Source: Brevundimonas sp. UBA2388 (lineage in GTDB: Bacteria; Pseudomonadota; Alphaproteobacteria; Caulobacterales; Caulobacteraceae). Taken from it: DNA of 12,860 nucleotides. The position numbers and the translations under genes were made by a program. Under the pieces are notes generated by a model. That model had not been told where the DNA came from. It saw nothing but the letters and a program-made list of their open reading frames with translations, and searched no databases. Positions 7,392 through 12,860 of the stretch are shown here, in pieces. The stretch spans positions 1-12,860 of the forward strand of contig DDSO01000038.1 in the NCBI GenBank assembly GCA_002343425.1. Direction: 5' to 3'. Numbering within the stretch: the first letter of the stretch is position 1; the number at the start of each line of letters is the position of its first letter.

Positions 7392-8480
7392 ATGGCCCCC
7401 GGCTGCTTCCGCTTCGGCCCTTTCCTGCTCGACCCCGCAGACCGCCGCCTGACCCGCGACGGCGTGTCGGTTGAGCTGAACGCCCGCTATCTCGACGCCC
7501 TCGCCCTGCTGGTGCGCGAGCAGGGCAAGCTGGTGTCAAAGGACCGGTTTCTGGAGGAGGTCTGGCGCGGCGTCCCCGTCACCGATGAAGCCCTGACCCA
7601 GTGCATCCGCACGATCCGGCGCCAGCTCGGCGACGACGCCGCCAATCCGCGCTTCATCGAGACCGTGCCCAAACACGGCTACCGCTTCGTCGCGCCCGTC
7701 GAAACGCCTGGGCCGGACGCGCCGCCACCGGTCACAGCCGCGCCTGTATCAGCACCCGACGCGGCGCCGGACCGCTCCCAACCCCTGTTCCTCCAGCTCG
7801 GCGGCGCCGGGATGATCGGCGGTGCCATCGCCGGCGTGCTCGGCGGCCTGTTCTACGGTCTCGGCGCCGCCCAGCCGTTGCAGTCCGGCATGGGCGCGAG
7901 TTCGATCGTGCTCGTCCTCGTCGTCCTCACCGCCGCGGTTGGCATGATCGGCGGCGGCGGCGTCGGCATGGGGATCGCGGCGGCGAGAACCGCCTGGGGC
8001 CACGCCTCGCCCGGAGCCATCATCGGCGGCGCGTTCGGCGGTCTGGTCATCGGCGCCGTGGTGAAGCTGCTCGGCGTCGACGCCTTCAACCTGCTGTTCG
8101 GCCAGTCGCCCGCCGCGATGACCGGCGCCGGCGAAGGCGCCCTGCTTGGCGCCGCGATCGGCTTCGGAGCCTGGCTGAGCGCCGGCCGCGCGCTGAGCCT
8201 CAGACTCACAGCCGCCGCCACTGCCCTGTCCGGTGCCGTCGTCGGTGTCCTCATTCCGTCGTTCGGCGGACGGCTGATGGGCGGCAGCCTCGACCTGCTC
8301 GCCCGCCAGTTCCCCACCTCCCGCCTCAGCCTCGACCCAATCGGCGGCCTGTTCGGTGAGGCCAGCTTCGGCCCGGTCAGCCAGGCCGTCACCGGCGGGC
8401 TCGAGGGCGCCCTGTTCTGCGGCTTCGTCGTCGGGACCACCATTCTGGTCCAGCGGAGGCTGGCTGCCGCGCGCCTATGA
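7392..8480 (+). CDS. Winged-helix regulator fused to a glycine-rich multi-pass membrane domain
   Basis: A 362-residue protein. Residues 1-101 are an OmpR/ToxR-type winged-helix DNA-binding domain: FRFGPFLLDPADRRLTRDG beta strands, then LNARYLDALALLVREQGKLVSKDRFLEEVW, the recognition-helix region EALTQCIRTIRRQLGD (66-81), and the wing IETVPKHGYRFV (89-100). There is no receiver domain. A Pro/Ala linker spans about 102-130. The rest is hydrophobic and Gly/Ala-rich, with about six membrane segments near 136-160, 169-197, 207-228, 243-266, 273-292 and 331-354. Members such as CadC and ToxR carry a single membrane helix and a periplasmic sensor; this one has a multi-pass domain instead and no sizeable periplasmic domain. 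It probably binds DNA while anchored in the inner membrane. GAGG at 7376-7379 lies 12 bases before the ATG. The gene is divergent from the phosphatase and its 3' end overlaps the minus-strand small gene by 6 bases. Confidence 0.85.
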   Translation: MAPGCFRFGPFLLDPADRRLTRDGVSVELNARYLDALALLVREQGKLVSKDRFLEEVWRGVPVTDEALTQCIRTIRRQLGDDAANPRFIETVPKHGYRFVAPVETPGPDAPPPVTAAPVSAPDAAPDRSQPLFLQLGGAGMIGGAIAGVLGGLFYGLGAAQPLQSGMGASSIVLVLVVLTAAVGMIGGGGVGMGIAAARTAWGHASPGAIIGGAFGGLVIGAVVKLLGVDAFNLLFGQSPAAMTGAGEGALLGAAIGFGAWLSAGRALSLRLTAAATALSGAVVGVLIPSFGGRLMGGSLDLLARQFPTSRLSLDPIGGLFGEASFGPVSQAVTGGLEGALFCGFVVGTTILVQRRLAAARL

Positions 8481-8603
8481 CGGCGCCTTGCGACGCGCCC
8501 CGCACAGGTCGCACCACTCGCCCCCGGCATTGCGTCGATCCGGCCGCCAGCGATGCCGGCGACACGACCACTGACGGATCAAATCCCGCACTGCCTTGAA
8601 CAT
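8475..8603 (-). CDS. 42-residue zinc-ribbon-like small protein
   Basis: A short gene on the minus strand coding 42 residues that begin MFKAVRDLIRQWSC. Four possible metal ligands are arranged as Cys14, His17 and a CxxC pair Cys35-Cys38 (EWCDLCGARR), like a small zinc ribbon; DUF1660-like prophage proteins have a similar spacing, but I cannot assign the family. The protein is strongly basic, with an Arg-rich middle (RRHRWRPDRR), so nucleic-acid or ribosome contact is possible. Support for it being real is the ideal AGGAGG at 8611-8616, 7 bases before the ATG at 8603. Its stop overlaps the end of the convergent membrane regulator gene by 6 bases. The same frame is open far upstream through msbA, but that is antisense shadow. 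Confidence 0.7.
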   Translation of the reverse strand: MFKAVRDLIRQWSCRRHRWRPDRRNAGGEWCDLCGARRKAPS

Positions 8604-8604
8604 G

Positions 8605-8636
8605 CCCGGCCCTCCTGTTCCTTCAGGAAGGCCGGG
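8605..8636 (-). promoter_or_regulatory. Leader hairpin touching the ribosome binding site of the small zinc-ribbon gene
   Basis: In the minus-strand RNA, CCCGGCC (8636-8630) can pair perfectly with GGCCGGG (8611-8605), leaving an 18-base loop. The 3' arm ends two bases from the ATG at 8603 and includes the last G of the AGGAGG site; the rest of AGGAGG lies in the loop. Within the loop UUCCU can also pair with AGGAA or compete for AGGAGG. Such folding could restrain translation. It could also act as a weak plus-strand terminator for the regulator gene, but there is no T-run after it. Confidence 0.35.
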
Positions 8637-8665
8637 GCGCTCTAACAGTTCCTGAAACGACGTGG

Positions 8666-8691
8666 TTGACGTCCCCATGAGGCGCTTGACT
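8666..8691 (+). promoter_or_regulatory. Possible promoter upstream of msbA
   Basis: TTGACG at 8666-8671 matches the -35 element of the Caulobacter housekeeping promoter (TTGACGS, 10-14 bases, GCTANAWC). With that spacing, GCTTGACT at 8684-8691 keeps the GCT and one A of the -10 element but misses others. It lies in the 117-bp gap before the lipid A operon, where a promoter is expected because the preceding gene is on the opposite strand. Confidence 0.3.
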
Positions 8692-8724
8692 TCCCCCCCC
8701 AGCCGTCCGACCTCGGACCCATGA
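8677..8724 (+). other. Possible 15-codon upstream reading frame overlapping the msbA start
   Basis: An ATG at 8677 opens a frame reading MRRLTSPPSRPTSDP whose TGA stop shares ATGA with the msbA start at 8721, the same coupling seen at the downstream gene joints. It contains a run of eight C at 8693-8700. No good ribosome binding site precedes it, so it may be chance. Confidence 0.25.
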
Positions 8725-10556
8725 CGCCGCCCGCGCCCGCCGCCGACGAGAAGGAGCCCCTGCGCCCGCTGCTGGGCCGCATCTGGCGCGACTATCTCTC
8801 CCATCACCGGACGCCGCTGTTCCTGTCGATCCTGTGCGCCGCCATCGTCGGCGTCATGGCCGCCACGGTGCTGCAGCTGCTCGAGCCGGCCATCGACGGC
8901 CTCTTCCTCGGCGAGGCCGTGACCATCTGGGGCGTAATCACCGTCCCGGCGGGCCGCGCCCTGGTCTGGATACCCGCCATCATCATCGGCGCCGGCCTGA
9001 TCTGGACCGCCGCCGCCCTGGGCCAGGCGGCGCTCGTCAACCGGCTCGGCCACGGCATCGTCGGCGACATCCAGGTCCGCCTGTTCGGGGCCATGATCCG
9101 CGCCGACCTCGCCCGGCTGCGCAGCCAGCACTCCGGCGGCTTCGTCTCCTCGGTCCTGTTCGACGCCAATCTGGTACGCGAGGCCTTCACCAATGGCGTG
9201 GTCAACTACACTCAGCACGCCCTGACCCTGGTCGCCGTGATCGCCTACATGGCCTGGACCGACTGGCGGCTGACGATGATCGTCCTGCTCGGCGCCCCGG
9301 TCATCGCCTTCGTCATGCGCCGCTTCGGCAAGCGGATGCGCAAGGCCACCACCGGCGCCATGGTCGAGACGTCGAACCTCTCCACCGCCCTGATGGAGAA
9401 CCTCGACGGCGTCCGCCTGATCAAGATCGAGAACCGCGAGGCGGCGGAACAGGCGCGGGTTGGCGAGGTCGTCGCCCGCCGTCAGCGCCACGTCATCAAG
9501 AGCGCCGACTCCCGCGCCTTCGCCGGCCCCTTCTCCAACCTCGTCGCCATGATCGTGGTCGCCGCCGTCATGGCCTATGCCGGCTGGCGGGCGCAGGACG
9601 GGGCCATGAGCGTGGGTTCCTTCGCCGCCTACATCGGCCTGCTCATGGCCGCGGGCCAGTCGCTACGGCAGGTGACCAACCTCCAGACCGTCATGTCCGA
9701 AGGCCTGACCGCCGCCCGCCGCCTGTTCGGCGCCCTCGACATCCAGCCCGAGATCCGCGAGGCGCCCGACGCCGCGCCGCTCGGGCACGGCCCGACCACC
9801 GTGGCCTTCGACCGCGTCTCCTTCGCCTACGGTCCCGCCTCCGGGGGCACGGCGCCGACCCTTTCGGACGTCAGCCTGACGGTCGCCCCCGGTGAGACCG
9901 TCGCCCTCGTCGGGCCCTCGGGCGGCGGCAAGAGCACCATGCTCAGCCTGCTGCCGCGCTTCTATGACGTGACCGGCGGGGCTGTGACCGTGAACGGCCG
10001 CGACATCCGCGAACTGAAGCTGCACGACCTCCGCGCCGCCATCGCCCTGGTCACGCAGGAGCCCTTCCTGTTCGACGACACCCTCGCCGCAAACATCGCC
10101 TACGGCCGCCCCGGCGCCACGGCCGAAGACATCGTCGACGCCGCCCGGTCCGCCGCCGCCCACGAGTTCATCTCCGCCCTGCCCGAGGGCTACGCCACCC
10201 GCGCCGGCGAGGCGGGTCTGCGCCTGTCGGGCGGTCAGCGCCAGCGTATCGCCATCGCCCGCGCCTTCCTCAAGGACGCCCCCATCCTGCTGCTCGACGA
10301 GGCCACCAGCGCCCTCGATACCGAGAGCGAGGCCCTCGTCCAGGCCGCCCTCGAACGCCTGATGCAGGGCCGCGCAACCCTGATGATCGCCCACCGCCTG
10401 TCCACCGTCCGCAACGCCGACCGCATCCATGTCGTCGAGGCCGGCCGTATCGTCGAGACCGGCAGCCACGCCGAACTGGTCAGACTGGGCGGCCTCTATT
10501 CACGACTGGCCCGGCAGCAATCGCTCGACGGGGATCCCGTCACGGCGGCGACATGA
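8721..10556 (+). CDS. msbA: MsbA-like lipid A flippase, ABC exporter
   Basis: A 611-residue half-transporter with the membrane domain first and the ATPase second. Six membrane helices fall in about residues 30-320. The ATPase has Walker A GPSGGGKST (398-406, Lys404), Q-loop Gln446, signature LSGGQ (502-506), Walker B ILLLDE (522-527, Asp526 and Glu527) and the switch His558, so it should be catalytically active. MsbA moves lipid A-core across the inner membrane; the assignment over other ABC exporters rests on the following acyltransferase, waaA and lpxK genes. The ATG at 8721 is the only reasonable start, since an in-frame TGA lies at 8667-8669, but it lacks a clear ribosome binding site. 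The stop overlaps the next start by 4 bases. Drug or peptide export is an alternative reading. Confidence 0.85.
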   Translation: MTPPAPAADEKEPLRPLLGRIWRDYLSHHRTPLFLSILCAAIVGVMAATVLQLLEPAIDGLFLGEAVTIWGVITVPAGRALVWIPAIIIGAGLIWTAAALGQAALVNRLGHGIVGDIQVRLFGAMIRADLARLRSQHSGGFVSSVLFDANLVREAFTNGVVNYTQHALTLVAVIAYMAWTDWRLTMIVLLGAPVIAFVMRRFGKRMRKATTGAMVETSNLSTALMENLDGVRLIKIENREAAEQARVGEVVARRQRHVIKSADSRAFAGPFSNLVAMIVVAAVMAYAGWRAQDGAMSVGSFAAYIGLLMAAGQSLRQVTNLQTVMSEGLTAARRLFGALDIQPEIREAPDAAPLGHGPTTVAFDRVSFAYGPASGGTAPTLSDVSLTVAPGETVALVGPSGGGKSTMLSLLPRFYDVTGGAVTVNGRDIRELKLHDLRAAIALVTQEPFLFDDTLAANIAYGRPGATAEDIVDAARSAAAHEFISALPEGYATRAGEAGLRLSGGQRQRIAIARAFLKDAPILLLDEATSALDTESEALVQAALERLMQGRATLMIAHRLSTVRNADRIHVVEAGRIVETGSHAELVRLGGLYSRLARQQSLDGDPVTAAT

Positions 10557-11242
10557 GACCCCTCCGGAACCCCGTCATCCAGGGCGCCCTGGCCTGGCTG
10601 CTCGCGGCCTGGATGCGGTTCTGCTTCGCCACCATCCGCTGGACCCGTGAGAATGAGGGCGTGGCGGAGGCGATCTGGAAACAGGGCGGCGGCGTGCTCT
10701 GCGCCTTCTGGCATTCGCGGATCGGCCTGAGCCCGGCCTGCTGGCCTCTCGACCGGGCCCAGCCGATCAAGGGGCTGGTTTCGCTCAGCGCCGACGGCCA
10801 GTTCATTGCCCGCGCCATGGCGCTGCAGGGCATTCCCGCCGTGCGCGGATCCTCGGCCAACAAGGACAAGATCGACCGGGCCAAGGGCGGCACCCAGGCG
10901 CTGCGCGACGGCCTGAAGCAGCTCAAGTTGGGTGGCCTCGCGGTGACCCCCGACGGCCCGCGCGGACCGGCGCGTCAGATGGCCGAGGGCCTGCCTCTGA
11001 TGGCCAGGCTGTCGACGGCGCCCGTTCTGTTTATCGGCCTGTCGTGCAAGCCGGCGATCCGGCTGAACAGCTGGGACCGCGCCGTCCTGCCACTGCCGTT
11101 TTCGAAGGGGGCGATCGTCTGGGATGTCGCGGACTATCCCGAGGGCGCCGAACTGGCCGATGTCGCCCGCGACTGGACCGGCCGCCTCAACGCGGTCGAG
11201 GCCCGGGCCGACGCCATCACCGGGCTGGAACCCTCCCGGTGA
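10553..11242 (+). CDS. DUF374-type lysophospholipid acyltransferase family protein
   Basis: A 229-residue protein of the LPLAT/DUF374 group. It has an N-terminal hydrophobic helix (about residues 8-28), the conserved AFWHSR with His54, the block SLSADGQFIARAMALQGIPAVRGSS (Asp81; Arg98-Gly-Ser-Ser) and VTPDGPRGPARQ (131-141), all typical of this family. These proteins are thought to transfer acyl chains, and their steady placement beside waaA and lpxK in alphaproteobacteria suggests a lipid A or envelope lipid substrate; that is inference. The ATG lies within the msbA stop (ATGA), and the GTG of waaA overlaps its own stop (GTGA), so it sits in the middle of a coupled operon. It is not LpxL or LpxM by motif layout. 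Confidence 0.87.
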   Translation: MRPLRNPVIQGALAWLLAAWMRFCFATIRWTRENEGVAEAIWKQGGGVLCAFWHSRIGLSPACWPLDRAQPIKGLVSLSADGQFIARAMALQGIPAVRGSSANKDKIDRAKGGTQALRDGLKQLKLGGLAVTPDGPRGPARQMAEGLPLMARLSTAPVLFIGLSCKPAIRLNSWDRAVLPLPFSKGAIVWDVADYPEGAELADVARDWTGRLNAVEARADAITGLEPSR

Positions 11243-12549
11243 GCCTCGCCCTCATCGCCTGGCGTCTGCTGACCCGCCTGCTGGAGCCCCTGGCCCCCCG
11301 CCTGCTCGACGCCCGCGCCAAACAGGGCAAGGAGGACCCCGCCCGCGTCGACGAACGTCTCGGCCGCGCCTCGCTTCCCCGTCCCGACGGCGACCTTGTC
11401 TGGCTGCATGGTGTCAGCGTCGGCGAGACCCTGTCCCTGCTGCCCGTGGTCGAGCGCCTGCGCCGCAGCCGGGCCGATCTCGCCATTCTCGTCACCTCGG
11501 GCACCCTGACCTCGGCGCAGCTGCTGGCCCGTCGCCTGCCGGCGGGCGTCATCCATCAGTTCGCTCCGGTCGACGCGCCCGGCGCCGTGACCGCCTTCCT
11601 CGACCACTGGCGGCCGTCGCTCGCAGTCTTCGTCGAGAGCGAACTCTGGCCCAACCTCATCCTTGAAGCCCGCCGGCGGGGCGTGAAACTGGTCCTGGCC
11701 AGCGCCCGGATCACGGAAAAGACCGTCAACGGCTGGCGGCGCTTCCCCGGCGCGGCGCGGGAGATCCTGTCCGCCTTCGACCGCATCCTGCCCCAGGACG
11801 AGGCCTCGGCCGCCCGGCTGCACAGCCTCGGCGCCCGGATCGACGGCCATGTGAACCTCAAGCTCTCGGGAGAGGCTCCGCCGCACGACGCCGCCGCCTT
11901 CACCCGCCTCAGCGCCGCCATCGGCGACCGGCCCGTGGTCGTCGCCGCCAGCACCCATGACGGCGAGGAGATTGCCCTCGTCCGCGCCCTCGACAAGCTG
12001 GCGGACCGGTTGTGCCTGATCCTCGTGCCGCGCCACCCGGCCCGCAGTGCAGAGATCGCGGCCGCGCTCGAGCGCGACGGCTACCGTTTCGCCAGACGCT
12101 CGGAAGGCAGCGAGCCGGACCGCGACACCGACCTCTATCTGGCCGACACCCTCGGCGAAATGGGCCTGTTCCTGCGCCTCGCCGATGTGGTGGTCATGGG
12201 CGGCTCCTTCTCGGCCGCTCTGGAGAAGCCTCCCGTTGGCGGCCACAATCCGCTCGAGCCCGCCCGCCTCGGCAAGCCTGCCGTCACCGGCCCCGACATG
12301 ACCAACTGGGCGGCCGTCACGGACGCTCTGGTCCAGTCGGGCGGCCTGACCGTGGTCGAGGCCCCGTGGGACCTGCCCGCCGTCCTGGCGCCCCTTCTGG
12401 CCGACACCGACACCGCCCGGGCCATGGGCGAACGCGGCCGACGCGCCGCCGCCGAGGCAGGCTCGGGCCTGGATCGGCTGTGGGACGCCCTCGCGCCGCT
12501 CCTGCCGCCCGCCGCATCGCCTTCGAGTCTTGGGCGAGGCCGCCGATGA
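11239..12549 (+). CDS. waaA: Kdo transferase WaaA (KdtA)
   Basis: A 436-residue GT30-family glycosyltransferase that adds 3-deoxy-D-manno-octulosonic acid from CMP-Kdo to lipid IVA at the cytoplasmic face of the inner membrane. The N-terminus has an anchor helix followed by GKEDPARVDERLG (30-42). The catalytic Glu is Glu63 in HGVSVGE; SELWPN lies at 134-139; the second domain shows ASTHDGEE (237-244), PRHPAR (264-269), GGSF (321-324) and GGHNPLEPA (334-342), the nucleotide-binding signature. Start: the frame is open back to 11044, but the family sequence begins at the GTG at 11239, which overlaps the acyltransferase stop by 4 bases. Whether it adds one or two Kdo residues cannot be read from the sequence. 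The C-terminal tail after about residue 420 is low-complexity. Confidence 0.95.
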   Translation: MSLALIAWRLLTRLLEPLAPRLLDARAKQGKEDPARVDERLGRASLPRPDGDLVWLHGVSVGETLSLLPVVERLRRSRADLAILVTSGTLTSAQLLARRLPAGVIHQFAPVDAPGAVTAFLDHWRPSLAVFVESELWPNLILEARRRGVKLVLASARITEKTVNGWRRFPGAAREILSAFDRILPQDEASAARLHSLGARIDGHVNLKLSGEAPPHDAAAFTRLSAAIGDRPVVVAASTHDGEEIALVRALDKLADRLCLILVPRHPARSAEIAAALERDGYRFARRSEGSEPDRDTDLYLADTLGEMGLFLRLADVVVMGGSFSAALEKPPVGGHNPLEPARLGKPAVTGPDMTNWAAVTDALVQSGGLTVVEAPWDLPAVLAPLLADTDTARAMGERGRRAAAEAGSGLDRLWDALAPLLPPAASPSSLGRGRR

Positions 12550-12860
12550 AGCTCAATACCCCCCGCTGGTGGTACACGCGCGACGCCCGGCACGGCGCGG
12601 TCGCCCGCATCCTGCTCAAGCCCCTGTCGTGGCTCTGGGCCGCGGTCACCGCCCGCCGCATCGCCCGCGCTGACCCGGTCGATCCGGGCGTGCCGATCAT
12701 TTCGGTCGGCAATCTGACCGTCGGCGGCTCGGGCAAGACGCCCGTGACCCGCGAGGCCATTCGCCTGCTGCATGAGGCCGGGATCAACGCGCACGGCCTG
12801 TCGCGCGGCTATGGCGGGTCGTTGCGCGAACCGACGCAGGTGAACGCCGCCATCCACACC
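12546..12860 (+). CDS. lpxK: LpxK, tetraacyldisaccharide 4'-kinase (N-terminal part)
   Basis: The first 105 codons of a gene cut by the window edge. LpxK phosphorylates the 4' position of the lipid A disaccharide on the inner membrane. The opening MKLNTPRWWYTRDA, a hydrophobic helix near residues 20-40, and the P-loop GNLTVGGSGKTPVT (55-68, Lys64 and Thr65) are typical, followed by the GLSRGYGG stretch. The ATG overlaps the waaA stop (ATGA), so it continues the coupled operon. The rest of the kinase lies outside the window. Confidence 0.95.
   Translation, partial: MKLNTPRWWYTRDARHGAVARILLKPLSWLWAAVTARRIARADPVDPGVPIISVGNLTVGGSGKTPVTREAIRLLHEAGINAHGLSRGYGGSLREPTQVNAAIHT

Noticed and set aside
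7325..7393. Longer phosphatase start at the ATG of 7393
   Set aside because: That ATG arises from the CCATGG at the regulator start, which reads ATG on both strands. The extra residues are not like the family, and the GAGGAAG site points to 7324.
8604..9491. Upstream extension of the small minus-strand zinc-ribbon gene into msbA
   Set aside because: The open frame is antisense to msbA; the AGGAGG at 8611-8616 and the ATG at 8603 define the real start.
11044..11238. Longer waaA frame starting inside the acyltransferase gene
   Set aside because: The added 65 residues are Arg/Gly/Pro-rich shadow sequence; Kdo transferase similarity and the GTGA overlap place the start at 11239.

Overview
The window is GC-rich, gene-dense chromosomal DNA from an alphaproteobacterium. 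Gene content, protein wording and codon use point to Caulobacteraceae, most like Brevundimonas or Caulobacter; this is inferred from protein similarity recalled from memory, not from a search. I see no insertion sequence, phage, CRISPR array, tRNA or rRNA. No gene-free stretch exceeds about 120 bp.

Layout. The first 340 bases carry the C-terminal end of UbiD (ubiquinone biosynthesis). Two orphan genes follow: a small exported helical-hairpin protein (447-794) and a multi-pass membrane protein (904-1527). Next comes an exported M14-type zinc peptidase (1565-3403), joined by a one-base stop/start overlap to a MAPEG-family membrane protein (3403-3810). From 3860 a cluster begins: PmbA/TldE, a CysQ-like phosphatase of the inositol monophosphatase family joined by ATGA overlap, a DUF4170 protein, and a small single-pass membrane protein that probably starts at TTG.

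The right end is the inner-core/lipid A block: an MsbA-like ABC exporter (8721-10556), a DUF374-type acyltransferase (10553-11242), the Kdo transferase WaaA/KdtA (11239-12549) and the start of LpxK (12546 to the window edge). Each start overlaps the previous stop by 4 bases, so the four genes look like one translationally coupled operon for building and flipping lipid A-Kdo.

Between these two parts, in a place where many alphaproteobacteria appear to run straight from cysQ and DUF4170 into the acyltransferase, waaA and lpxK, lies a three-gene island. It contains a tyrosine/dual-specificity phosphatase on the minus strand, a divergent winged-helix regulator fused to a glycine-rich multi-pass membrane domain, and a 42-residue zinc-ribbon-like protein on the minus strand with an ideal AGGAGG ribosome binding site. 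A perfect 22-bp palindrome lies in the divergent gap. The leader of the small gene can fold into a hairpin that touches its ribosome binding site. This island is the best candidate for something undescribed: a membrane-anchored regulator and phosphatase pair embedded in a lipid A locus. The link is suggestive because a tyrosine phosphatase homolog (CtpA) is reported to be needed for normal lipid A in Caulobacter.
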